DNA of 35,333 bases from an uncultured Collinsella sp. (GTDB lineage: Bacteria; Actinomycetota; Coriobacteriia; Coriobacteriales; Coriobacteriaceae). The notes below the pieces were generated by a model that worked only from the letters and a program-made list of their open reading frames with translations, ran no database searches and was not told the DNA's origin. The stretch is from the NCBI GenBank assembly GCA_900551555.1, contig URWC01000002.1, forward strand, positions 1 to 35,333, in the 5' to 3' direction. A program made the translations under genes and the position numbers. Below are positions 1-7,997 of this stretch, piece by piece. The stretch's first letter is position 1. The number at the start of each line of letters is the position of its first letter.

Positions 1-1
1 G

Positions 2-36
2 GTGGGGCGGGGTGGGGGAAGGGGTGGGGAAAGGTG
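2..36 (+). promoter_or_regulatory. Putative MraZ operator: GTGGG repeats
   Basis: GTGGG occurs at positions 2, 12 and 24, with a degenerate GTG at 34, so the spacing is 10, 12 and 10 bases. MraZ is known to bind direct TGGG-type repeats at about one helical turn spacing just upstream of its own gene and repress the dcw promoter. The array ends at the base before the -35 element of the promoter at 37-65. The repeats and spacing are seen; autoregulation is inferred from the family. The window starts here, so further boxes may lie upstream. Confidence 0.55.
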
Positions 37-65
37 TTGAAAAATGGGGCGGTTCCCCATATTAT
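37..65 (+). promoter_or_regulatory. dcw (mraZ) promoter
   Basis: TTGAAA at 37-42 and TATTAT at 60-65 are separated by 17 bases, a near-consensus sigma-70-type promoter placing transcription start near 72. The spacer holds a perfect inverted repeat, ATGGGG at 44-49 and CCCCAT at 55-60. A similar repeat, GCGGGG at 81-86 and CCCCGC at 92-97, falls in the predicted 5' leader. Both loops are GGTT-like. These may be extra operator half-sites or leader hairpins. The mraZ start lies about 60 bases downstream. Confidence 0.65.
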
Positions 66-133
66 TGATGACGTCGACAGGCGGGGTGGTTCCCCGCGTA
101 CGTGCCATCTGAGTAACCGAGGGGAGGGCGCAC

Positions 134-568
134 ATGGGAATGACTGGTGCATACGAGCGCAATCTCGATGCAAAAGGTCGTCTATCCCTGCCTGCACCCC
201 TTCGCGAGGAGCTTGGAGAGCACGTTCGCGTGTTCAAAGCCCTGGATGTCGATGCTCTGTACGTGTTCTCTGCCGAGGCCTTCGATAAGTGGGTCGAAGG
301 ACTCTTCGCGGGTCGTGAGGGCCACGAGGGTTTTAACCCGCGTGACATTAATGACCAGAAGCTCATGAGGGCGATCAACAAGCGCACCACGTCGATGGAC
401 GTGGACAGCGCCGGTCGTATCGGTCTTTCCGAGTCTCTCCGCAAGCAGGCGAACCTCGACCGCGAGGTCACGGTTGTGGGCAACTACGACCACCTTGAGG
501 TTTGGGATCGCGCCGCGGCCGATGAGGACGATGACGATGAGGCCCTGCTGGACCTCTTCTTCTCGTAA
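134..568 (+). CDS. mraZ: MraZ, transcriptional regulator of the dcw cluster
   Basis: 144 aa, the usual size for MraZ, a DNA-binding protein built from two SpoVT/AbrB-like repeats that assembles into rings and represses the dcw operon. The two family DxxGR signatures are visible, DAKGR near residue 13 in the first repeat and DSAGR near residue 90 in the second. The C-terminus is acidic (EDDDDE) and ends in LLDLFFS. The start is the ATG 5 bases after a strong GGGGAGGG ribosome site at 121-128; a second ATG two codons later is farther from it. It is first in the operon, directly behind the GTGGG repeats it probably binds. Family assignment is secure; operator choice is inferred. Confidence 0.96.
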   Translation: MGMTGAYERNLDAKGRLSLPAPLREELGEHVRVFKALDVDALYVFSAEAFDKWVEGLFAGREGHEGFNPRDINDQKLMRAINKRTTSMDVDSAGRIGLSESLRKQANLDREVTVVGNYDHLEVWDRAAADEDDDDEALLDLFFS

Positions 569-603
569 GGGCAAGGCACGGGTAACGGATGGAGCGTGGG
601 ATC

Positions 604-1554
604 TTGACACAAGAATATCGGCATGAACCTGTCATGCTCGGCGAAGTGCTTGAGTCGCTGCGGCTAAAGAGCGGCTCCGTTGTCTGCGATTGCACCCTTG
701 GCGGTGCCGGCCATTCGGTAAAGATGGCCGCGCAGGTGGGGGAGACGGGCCTTTTGCTCGGCGTCGATCAGGACGACATGGCCCTCGAGGCCGCTGGCGC
801 CCGTCTGGACCGCGAGGTTCCCGGAGTTCCGCACCAGCTGCTGAAGGGCAACTTCGGCGACTTGGACGAGCTGCTTTGCTCGGCCGAGGTGCCCGGGGTC
901 GATGGCTTCCTGTTCGATTTGGGAGTTTCGTCACCGCAACTCGATATCCCTGGCAGGGGCTTTTCGTATAACGAGGACGCCCCATTGGACATGCGGATGG
1001 ATCCGGGTAATAACACCTTAAACGCAGCTGAGGTCATCAACACCTATAACGAACACGACCTCGCCCGGATTCTACGCGTCTACGGCGAAGAGAAGTTCGC
1101 CTCGCAGATCGCGCGCGAGATCGTGCGCCGCCGCGAGCAAGAACCGATCGAAACCACCGGCCAATTTGTCGAGATCATCAAGGCGGGTATCCCGGCTGCC
1201 GCTCGTCGGCATGGCGGACACCCGGCCAAGAAAAGTTTCCAGGCCATTCGCATCGAGGTCAATCACGAGCTCGATGTGCTCGAACGAGGGCTTGATGCCG
1301 CCACCAGGTGGCTCAACCCGGGCGGACGTATCTGCGTCATCTCGTATCACTCGCTCGAGGACCGTATCGTAAAGAACCACTTTAAGGAGATGAGCCAGGG
1401 GTGCACGTGTCCGCCGGAGATTCCGGTGTGCGTGTGCGGCAACGTGCCGATACTCAAGGTCATCACCCGCAAACCCTTGGTTGCCCAGCCTGATGAGGTT
1501 GAGCGCAACCCTCGGGCGAGATCAGCCAAAATCCGCGTGGCGCAGCGTCTGTAG
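604..1554 (+). CDS. rsmH: RsmH (MraW), 16S rRNA m4C1402 methyltransferase
   Basis: SAM-dependent methyltransferase that N4-methylates C1402 of 16S rRNA in the decoding centre; it almost always follows mraZ. The protein begins TQEYRHEPVML, matching the family YxHxPVLL opening, followed by the SAM-binding segment DCTLGGAGHS, the FDLGVSSPQLD motif, RGFSY, and the C-terminal AKKSFQAIRI and SYHSLEDRIVK motifs. I chose the TTG at 604 because a GGAG lies 9 bases upstream and the family has only a few residues before the HEPV motif. An in-frame ATG at 589 has only a weak ribosome site and would add five residues. Length, about 316 aa, is normal. A CxCPPxxPxCxCG cysteine cluster near the C-terminus, common in this family, is present. 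Confidence 0.96.
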   Translation: MTQEYRHEPVMLGEVLESLRLKSGSVVCDCTLGGAGHSVKMAAQVGETGLLLGVDQDDMALEAAGARLDREVPGVPHQLLKGNFGDLDELLCSAEVPGVDGFLFDLGVSSPQLDIPGRGFSYNEDAPLDMRMDPGNNTLNAAEVINTYNEHDLARILRVYGEEKFASQIAREIVRRREQEPIETTGQFVEIIKAGIPAAARRHGGHPAKKSFQAIRIEVNHELDVLERGLDAATRWLNPGGRICVISYHSLEDRIVKNHFKEMSQGCTCPPEIPVCVCGNVPILKVITRKPLVAQPDEVERNPRARSAKIRVAQRL

Positions 1555-1644
1555 GCGCGACCGCGCGATATTGGACCTCCCGCTCGCACCATAAACGAAG
1601 CTTAAACACACTACCAACGTACTCGGGATGGGAGGCGGCATATC

Positions 1645-2115
1645 ATGGGCTACAACACTTCAAGCGCAGCACTTGCCTATGATATGAACGCCATGCCCGC
1701 CTATCGTGAGACGCCGCAGGCCCCCGTTGCTCCCCGTGAGCAGCGCACGCCGCGCTTTGATGTCTACACGGGCGCGGGCCGTCAGGCAAACCAGGCGGTA
1801 AGCCCGGTTTTCATGAGCGTTCTTAAAACGTTTTGCATCATTGCGGCTATCTTCATGACGATCGGCGTCGCCCGCGTGGCACTCGCCGGCGTTACGGCCC
1901 AGGTGCTCAACAGCAACGCCGAGCTTACCAACACGCTCGAAAAGGCGACCGATGAGAGCTCCGACCTGGAGGTCATGCATTCGGTCTATGGCGCCGACAC
2001 GCGCATTCGCGACCTTGCGGGCGCTTATGGCATGGTGGAGCCCAGCGAGAGCGTTACACTTGACTTTTCGCAGGATGCAGCCGCGGGCGCCAACGCGACC
2101 GCGACCGCTCAGTAG
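1645..2115 (+). CDS. ftsL: FtsL-like septal division protein
   Basis: 156 aa, assigned mainly by position between rsmH and ftsI and by architecture. A cytoplasmic N-terminus of about 58 residues, rich in Pro/Arg, is followed by one membrane segment at about residues 60-82 and a short extracytoplasmic part with heptad-like spacing (NSNAELTNTLEKATDESSDLE), as expected for the FtsL coiled coil. The tail is Ala-rich. FtsL bridges FtsQ/DivIB and FtsW/FtsI and is poorly conserved in sequence, so homology cannot be confirmed by eye. The start has GGAGG 10 bases upstream. The ftsI start follows 17 bases after the stop, implying co-translation in one operon. Confidence 0.75.
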   Translation: MGYNTSSAALAYDMNAMPAYRETPQAPVAPREQRTPRFDVYTGAGRQANQAVSPVFMSVLKTFCIIAAIFMTIGVARVALAGVTAQVLNSNAELTNTLEKATDESSDLEVMHSVYGADTRIRDLAGAYGMVEPSESVTLDFSQDAAAGANATATAQ

Positions 2116-2132
2116 CAAGACGGTAGCTGAGT

Positions 2133-3998
2133 ATGACAAATGACTATCGCCGCGGTTCCGATGGGGGCCGCGGTTCTGGACGTCCCTCGTCGCGGGGACG
2201 TTCTGGTTATCAAGGAACGGGTCGGCAATCTTACAACGCCGGGCAGTCCCGTGGCAACGACCCGGCGTCGCGACTTCGCGGCTCGGACGGCCCTCAAATG
2301 CATAACACCAGGTCGCGCAAGAGTTCGTCGACCGAATGGCTCACAGGCACGCCTCTGCCTCGCCGCAAAGCCATCATGGGCTTCATCGGGCTTGGTTTGG
2401 GCTTGGGCGTCTTTCGCCTTGCCGACTATCAAATTGTCGAAGCCGATAAACTGCGCGAGCGTGCCGATGCGCGCCGCCTGCTTGCACAGACCCTCTATGC
2501 CAAACGCGGCACCATCTACGACCGCAACGGTAACGTGCTGGCGTCGTCGGTCGAATGTCGCAACATCGCCGTGAACCCGCAGCTTGTCGAGGATGTTGAC
2601 AAGACGGTGTCGGCGCTGGTCAAGGCAACTGGAATCGATAAAAAGACCTGCCGCAAGCTCGTCGAGTCCGATGGCACCTGGGTGTATATCAAGCGCCAGG
2701 TGGACGAAGACGATGCTGCGGCGCTGGAGAAGAAGAACCTGCCCGGCGTGCTTTTTGAGCAGGCCATGAAGCGCGTATATCCATACGGCAATCTGGCATC
2801 GCAGGTGCTGGGTGTAGTGAATGTAGACAACGACGGCTTGACGGGTCTCGAAAAGCAATACAACAAGCTTCTGACCGGCACGAATGGTACCCTCGTGCGC
2901 GAGCGCGCGAGGGACGGCAGCTATATCGCGGGCGGTGCCTATAAAAAGGTGGCTGCGGTCGACGGCGTTGACATCGTGACGACGCTCGACGTCAATATGC
3001 AGCGAGCGGCTGAGGATGCTTTGGCGGAGGCTGTCGAGAAGACAAAGGCCAAGAACGGCTCGGCTTTGGTCACCGACCCCACGACTGGTGAAATTCTCGC
3101 CGCCTGCTCGTACCCGACCTACGACCAGACCGATCTGGAAAACGCCAAGACCGAGGATATGAACTTGCGCCTGGTCACCGACGCCTACGAGCCCGGCTCG
3201 GTCTTTAAGACGCTCGTGGCGGGCGCCGGCTTCGACTTGGGCGTCGTGCGATCGAGTACGTCGTTTGAGGTGCCGGCGAGCATCAAGGTGGGTGACGATA
3301 CCGTCACCGATGCCGACAAGCGCGACTATGCCATGACCATGGATGTGCGCGAGATGATGCGCCGTTCGTCCAACGTGGGCTTTGTCCTGGTGGGGCGCAA
3401 GATCGGTGCGGATGACTTTGCCGCCTATGTGGACAAGTGGGGCATAGGTCACAGCTCCGGTGTCGATTTTCCGGGCGAGAGCCTGGGCATCGTCAAGGAG
3501 CGTGACCAGTATGACGGCGCCACGCTGGGTTCGATGAGCTTTGGACAGGCGCTGTCCGTCTCGCCGATTGAGATCGCACGTGCCGTGGGCGGCATCGCCA
3601 ACGGCGGCGTGATGATGACCCCGCACTTCTATAAGTCCAGCAAAGGCGACGAGAAGGACTGGGGCGAAGGCGAGCGCGCGATTTCGGAGGACGCCGCATC
3701 CCAGGTGACATCGTGCATGCAGACGGTCGTGTCCGAGGGAACGGGCGTTGGCGGCGCGGTTGACGGCTATGACGTGGCGGGTAAGACCGGTACGGCCGAA
3801 CGAGCCGACGAGAACGGCGGCTACCTCAAGGAGAACTACATGTCGTCCTTTATGGGCTTTGCACCGGCACAATCGCCCAAGGTGCTGTGCTATATCACGC
3901 TCGACGGAACGCCGAGCGGCTCAGATGCCGCTGCGGTGCCGTTCCAGTCCATTATGGCCAACGCGCTCGACGTGCTGGGTATCCCGCACACGAAGTAG
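2133..3998 (+). CDS. ftsI: FtsI/PBP2-type septal peptidoglycan transpeptidase
   Basis: 621 aa class B penicillin-binding protein that cross-links septal peptidoglycan together with FtsW. Order: a basic Gly/Ser/Arg-rich cytoplasmic N-terminus of about 78 residues, one membrane anchor at about 80-100, a dimerisation/pedestal domain with AKRGTIYDRNG, and the transpeptidase domain. Catalytic motifs are intact: SxxK as S356-VF-K, SxN as S412-S-N414, and KTG at K551-G553. No PASTA repeats are seen. The long disordered N-terminus is typical of actinobacterial FtsI. The ribosome site is weak and the start is assigned by proximity to ftsL. murE, often next in line, is absent; the next gene is murF after 127 bases. 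Confidence 0.94.
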   Translation: MTNDYRRGSDGGRGSGRPSSRGRSGYQGTGRQSYNAGQSRGNDPASRLRGSDGPQMHNTRSRKSSSTEWLTGTPLPRRKAIMGFIGLGLGLGVFRLADYQIVEADKLRERADARRLLAQTLYAKRGTIYDRNGNVLASSVECRNIAVNPQLVEDVDKTVSALVKATGIDKKTCRKLVESDGTWVYIKRQVDEDDAAALEKKNLPGVLFEQAMKRVYPYGNLASQVLGVVNVDNDGLTGLEKQYNKLLTGTNGTLVRERARDGSYIAGGAYKKVAAVDGVDIVTTLDVNMQRAAEDALAEAVEKTKAKNGSALVTDPTTGEILAACSYPTYDQTDLENAKTEDMNLRLVTDAYEPGSVFKTLVAGAGFDLGVVRSSTSFEVPASIKVGDDTVTDADKRDYAMTMDVREMMRRSSNVGFVLVGRKIGADDFAAYVDKWGIGHSSGVDFPGESLGIVKERDQYDGATLGSMSFGQALSVSPIEIARAVGGIANGGVMMTPHFYKSSKGDEKDWGEGERAISEDAASQVTSCMQTVVSEGTGVGGAVDGYDVAGKTGTAERADENGGYLKENYMSSFMGFAPAQSPKVLCYITLDGTPSGSDAAAVPFQSIMANALDVLGIPHTK

Positions 3999-4125
3999 GG
4001 GGTTACAATCTTTGGGGCGTGGTTTGTTGTCCCATATGAGGGGTGTTCACATGCCCTGCACCACGCATGCGCGGCGCTGGGATACAATACGCCGATAGCA
4101 TTATTAGGTTTACAGGGGAGCTGCA
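3999..4125 (+). other. 127-bp spacer between ftsI and murF
   Basis: This is the place where murE usually sits. No open frame of any substance and no clear terminator are visible. A TACAAT-like hexamer lies near 4083 without a convincing -35 partner, so an internal promoter is possible but not supported. The last bases carry the murF ribosome site (GGGGAG). Confidence 0.5.
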
Positions 4126-5550
4126 ATGATAGAGATCGCCGTCAACAACCTCGCGGCCGCAACAGGGGCCCGAACCGTGACGGGAGAAGCCGATCAGGTA
4201 TGCCGCGGGTGCGTTATCGACTCGCGCCAGGTCGAGGAAGGGACGATTTTCGTCGCCTTTCCCGGTGAAAACGTCGACGGCAATGATTTTGCTTCCCGTG
4301 CCGTCCAGTCGGGTGCCGGCGCCGTCGTGATGACGCGTGAGCCCGAGGCCGAGCTGGTCTCGCTGGCGCAGGACAAGGGCTGTGCCATCTTGCTGACCGA
4401 TGATCCCGAGGAGTTTCTGCTGCGTTTGGCGCACACGTACCGTCTGGAGCTTGGCTGCCTGGTCGTTGGTATTACCGGTTCCATCGGCAAGACGACGACC
4501 AAGGACGTGCTCGCCGCTGTGCTCGCCAAGCGCTATCGTGTCTGGGCCACCAAGGGCAATTTCAATAACCTGATCGGCATGCCACTCACGGTGCTTTCCG
4601 CTCCGGCCGATACCGAGGTCCTGGTGCTCGAGATGGGCATGAACCATTTCCACGAGATCGAGCGCCTGTCCCAGTCCGCCAATCCCAACCTTGCCATCGT
4701 GAGCAAGATTGGTACCTCTCATATCGGCATTTTGGGTAGCCGCGAGAACATCGCCCGCGCTAAGGCCGAGATTGTCCAGGGTATGTGCGCCGCTGGCGAC
4801 TTCTTGCCGCTGCTGGTTTTGGGCGGCGAGGACGACTTTACGCCGTTCATTCGCGATACGTTCGCCCAGCCTGCTGGTATCGACGTGATGCTGGCCGGCG
4901 TCTCGGACGATGATGAGGTCCGTGCCCGCGACGTTCGAGTTGATGACGAGGGCCGTCCGGTCTTTACGCTCGATTTTGGTCAGGGCGAGACAATCGATAC
5001 CATGCTTGCCATCCCCGGCGTGCAGTCCGTCCCAAATGCCGTTAAGGCCGCCGCGGTTGCCTATCGCCTGGGCGTGACGCCCGAGCAGATCGATGCTGCC
5101 TTTAGGGGCCTCACGATCACCGGTCACCGCCAAGAGATCAAGCGCGCCAAGAGCGGTGCCCGCGTCATCGACGATTCCTATAACGCCAGTGCCGAATCCA
5201 TGGCTGCTGGCCTCGATCTGCTGTGCTCGCTTTCGTGCACGGGGTCTCGCATGGCGATCCTGGGCGAGATGGGCGAGATGGGCGATGAGGCTCCTCGCAT
5301 GCATGAGCTCGTGGGCGCCTATGCCGCCGCCAAGAAGCTCGACATGCTGGCGTGCGTGGGTGGTGAGCTGGCCCAGCTTATGGCCGATGCCGCGCGCATG
5401 ATGGGCATGGACGAGGACCGCATCCAGGTGTTCTCCGATTATCAGCAGGTGCTCGACCGCATGGGCGGCGCGCTTGAAAAACATGATGTTGTACTGGTCA
5501 AGGGTTCCCGTTTTGTTGAGCTCGACCGCTTTGTGGAAGGTGTGTGCTAG
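4126..5550 (+). CDS. murF: MurF, UDP-MurNAc-tripeptide:D-Ala-D-Ala ligase
   Basis: 474 aa ATP-dependent cytoplasmic ligase that adds D-Ala-D-Ala to UDP-MurNAc-tripeptide, the last soluble precursor step. It shows the Mur ligase P-loop GSIGKTTTKD with the ATP lysine at K122, a long N-terminal domain (CRGCVIDSRQVEEGTIFVA) typical of MurE/MurF, and DDSYNASAESMAAGL, the MurF-type central motif. The start has GGGGAG 6 bases upstream. D-Ala-D-Ala ligase (ddl), often its neighbour, is not present in the window. The mraY start follows 3 bases after the stop, so translation is probably coupled. Confidence 0.95.
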   Translation: MIEIAVNNLAAATGARTVTGEADQVCRGCVIDSRQVEEGTIFVAFPGENVDGNDFASRAVQSGAGAVVMTREPEAELVSLAQDKGCAILLTDDPEEFLLRLAHTYRLELGCLVVGITGSIGKTTTKDVLAAVLAKRYRVWATKGNFNNLIGMPLTVLSAPADTEVLVLEMGMNHFHEIERLSQSANPNLAIVSKIGTSHIGILGSRENIARAKAEIVQGMCAAGDFLPLLVLGGEDDFTPFIRDTFAQPAGIDVMLAGVSDDDEVRARDVRVDDEGRPVFTLDFGQGETIDTMLAIPGVQSVPNAVKAAAVAYRLGVTPEQIDAAFRGLTITGHRQEIKRAKSGARVIDDSYNASAESMAAGLDLLCSLSCTGSRMAILGEMGEMGDEAPRMHELVGAYAAAKKLDMLACVGGELAQLMADAARMMGMDEDRIQVFSDYQQVLDRMGGALEKHDVVLVKGSRFVELDRFVEGVC

Positions 5551-5553
5551 CCC

Positions 5554-6573
5554 ATGTTCGGCAATCCCTCGTATCCAACGTATCAGGCTTTTTTGGGGCT
5601 TGGCATCGCCGCTGCCATTGCGCTGCTGCTCATGCCGTGGTGGATCAAGCTGCTCAAGGTCGAGGGTATCGGCCAGCAGGTTCGTGCCGACGGCCCCAAG
5701 CGTCATTTGGTTAAGCAGGGAACGCCCACCATGGGTGGCGTTGTCATCCTCGTCGCGATCTCGCTGACCTGCCTGCTGATGGGCAAGCTCACCACCGAGC
5801 TCGTGCTCGTGCTGCTCGCCACGCTGGCGACCGGCGTGCTGGGCCTGATCGACGACCTGACCTCCGTTACGCATGGACGCTCGCTCGGTCTGACGCCTCA
5901 TGCCAAGATGATCGGCCTAACCATTATCTGTGTCACCTTTACGGTACTTGCCGTCAACTGGTGCGGCGTCGCCCCCGAGATTCGTTTTCCCGGCGGCCTG
6001 ACGATTGACCTTGGCGTGCTTTCGACCACCATCTGCGGCCTTTCGTTCCCGTGGTTCTACATTGTCTTTTGCTGGCTGATGATCGCCGGTCTTTCTAATG
6101 CCGTGAACCTGACCGATGGCCTTGACGGTCTTGCTGGCGGCACCTCCATGATCGCCATGCTCGCCATGGCCGCCATGGCGTTTTTGCACGGAGACGTGAA
6201 CCTGTCCATCTTCTGCACCGCGTGTGCCGGTGCCTGCTTGGGCTTTCTGTGGTTCAACTGCTATCCGGCGAGCATCTTTATGGGCGATACCGGCTCGCTT
6301 GCCCTGGGCGCCGCGTTTGCCTGCACGTCCATCATGACCAACACCGAGGTCGTCTCCCTCATCATCGGCGGCCTGTTTATCGTTGAGACCCTGTCGGTCA
6401 TGATTCAGGTTGTCTACTTCCACTTTACGCACAAGCGCGTCTTCCTTATGGCGCCCATCCATCATCATTTCGAAAAGAAGGGCTGGGCCGAGACCAAGGT
6501 CGTCATCCGTTTTTGGATTATCGCTGCTGCCTTTGGTGCCGTTGGCCTTGCTCTGTTCTTCCAGTTGGGATAG
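5554..6573 (+). CDS. mraY: MraY, phospho-MurNAc-pentapeptide translocase
   Basis: 339 aa integral membrane enzyme that transfers phospho-MurNAc-pentapeptide to undecaprenyl phosphate, giving lipid I. About ten hydrophobic segments are visible. Diagnostic motifs are present: GPKRHLVKQGTPTMGG near the N-terminus, LIDD around residue 100, NLTDGLDGLAGG around residue 190 with the catalytic/Mg-binding aspartates, FMGDTGSLALG, and the C-terminal APIHHHFEKKGWAE histidine motif. Length is normal. It lies between murF and murD with very short spacers (3 and 9 bases), consistent with one transcript. Confidence 0.97.
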   Translation: MFGNPSYPTYQAFLGLGIAAAIALLLMPWWIKLLKVEGIGQQVRADGPKRHLVKQGTPTMGGVVILVAISLTCLLMGKLTTELVLVLLATLATGVLGLIDDLTSVTHGRSLGLTPHAKMIGLTIICVTFTVLAVNWCGVAPEIRFPGGLTIDLGVLSTTICGLSFPWFYIVFCWLMIAGLSNAVNLTDGLDGLAGGTSMIAMLAMAAMAFLHGDVNLSIFCTACAGACLGFLWFNCYPASIFMGDTGSLALGAAFACTSIMTNTEVVSLIIGGLFIVETLSVMIQVVYFHFTHKRVFLMAPIHHHFEKKGWAETKVVIRFWIIAAAFGAVGLALFFQLG

Positions 6574-6582
6574 TGGTCTTTC

Positions 6583-7989
6583 ATGCCTCTTGCTGATGTC
6601 TTTAGCCTACTCGTTTTGGGTCAGGGCAAATCCGGTCTCGATGTCGCCCGCTGGGCGCTGGCACATCCCGAGCGCGTAAGCGCCGTTACCGTGTATGGCG
6701 GCGGCACCTCTGAGCCCAATGACGCCACGCGTGCGCTCGAGGCTGCTGGTGCGTCGTTTGTCTATGGGACCGAACAGGTCGAGGGCGCCTATGACGTATG
6801 CGTGACGTGCCCGGGCATCTCGGAGTTCTCGGGCTTCTTTAAGGCCGGGCGCGAGCATGCCGCCCAGATTATGGGTGAGCCCGAGTTTGCCTATCGCCTG
6901 TCGCCCGATAACTGGATCGCCATCACGGGCACCAACGGCAAGACGACCACCACGTCGCTGACTGATTATCTGCTCAAGGCTGCCGGCGAGGCCAGCGTTG
7001 CTGTCGGCAACATCGGCGAGCCGCCGGTCAACGAGATTGACGGCCGAGCCCACAACGAGTGGTTTGTGGCTGAGCTCTCGAGCTATCAGATTGCTACGAC
7101 CATCGAGCTCCACCCCCGCGTGGCGGTGCTGCTCAACATCACTCCCGACCACTTGGGCTGGCATAAGAGCCATAAGAACTATGCGCTTGCCAAGATCAAA
7201 CTGTTTGACAATATGGTCGATGACGATCTGGCGGTTGTCGACGTCGAAGACGCCGGCATTCACGAGTTCGATGAGTACATCTATACGCCGGGTCGTCGCA
7301 TCTGCAAGGTCGCTTTTGACGAGCCCGAGGGCGAGGATGCCGCCTTTGTGCGCGACGGCAAGATGGTCGTGCGCCTGAAGGGCGTCGAGACCCCGCTCAT
7401 CGCTGCATCCGAGCTCAAGATCTCGGGCCATCACAATGTTATCAATGCCCTGTGCGCTGCCACGGCTGCCCTGGCAGTCGGTGCCGATGTCGATGGTGTC
7501 TGCCGCGGTCTGGCCTCGTTCCAGCCGCTCGAGCACCGCGTGGAGCCGTGTGGCGAGATTGACGGCGTGCGCTACGTCAACGATTCCAAGGCGACCAACA
7601 CCGATGCGGTCGAGAAGGCACTGACGGCATTTCCCGATGACGACGTGATCTTGCTGCTCGGCGGCCATGATAAGGGCACGCCGCTCACGGACTTCGCGCG
7701 CGTCGTTATGGACAACGTGCGCTCGGTCGTCTGCTTTGGCGATGCGCGCGAGCGCTTCACCGCCGCTATGGACGAGGCCGATGTCGATGGCGATGTGGAT
7801 ATCGCCCAGGCGGATGACCTGCGCGACGCCGTGGACGTTGCCCGTTCGCTTTCGAGTCGTGGTGACGTGATCTTACTTTCTCCTGCCTGCTCTTCGTTCG
7901 ATGAGTTCTCGGGCTATGAGGAGCGCGGCCGCGTGTTTAAGGACTACGTGGCTCAGCTTGCCGCTACAGCGAAATCACAAATGGAATAG
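6583..7989 (+). CDS. murD: MurD, UDP-MurNAc-L-Ala:D-Glu ligase
   Basis: 468 aa cytoplasmic ligase adding D-glutamate to UDP-MurNAc-L-alanine. The N-terminal domain has a Rossmann-like start (LLVLGQGKSGLDVARWAL) that binds the nucleotide. The ATP P-loop GTNGKTTTT places the key lysine at K120. Further family motifs are LNITPDHLGWH, HNVINALCAA, HRVEPCGEIDGVRYVNDSKATN and LLLGGHDKG, all diagnostic of MurD rather than MurC/E/F. Length is normal (about 450). ftsW begins 8 bases after its stop, the conserved murD-ftsW order. Confidence 0.97.
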   Translation: MPLADVFSLLVLGQGKSGLDVARWALAHPERVSAVTVYGGGTSEPNDATRALEAAGASFVYGTEQVEGAYDVCVTCPGISEFSGFFKAGREHAAQIMGEPEFAYRLSPDNWIAITGTNGKTTTTSLTDYLLKAAGEASVAVGNIGEPPVNEIDGRAHNEWFVAELSSYQIATTIELHPRVAVLLNITPDHLGWHKSHKNYALAKIKLFDNMVDDDLAVVDVEDAGIHEFDEYIYTPGRRICKVAFDEPEGEDAAFVRDGKMVVRLKGVETPLIAASELKISGHHNVINALCAATAALAVGADVDGVCRGLASFQPLEHRVEPCGEIDGVRYVNDSKATNTDAVEKALTAFPDDDVILLLGGHDKGTPLTDFARVVMDNVRSVVCFGDARERFTAAMDEADVDGDVDIAQADDLRDAVDVARSLSSRGDVILLSPACSSFDEFSGYEERGRVFKDYVAQLAATAKSQME

Positions 7990-7997
7990 GGGTTGCG

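Noticed and set aside
2109..3872. 587-codon open frame on the minus strand opposite ftsI
   Set aside because: Mirror of a GC-rich coding gene; no ribosome site, composition full of His/Arg/Val typical of antisense frames, and ftsI has all its catalytic motifs.
4003..5901. 632-codon open frame on the minus strand opposite murF/mraY
   Set aside because: Runs across two certain genes and shows the same antisense composition; no recognisable domain.
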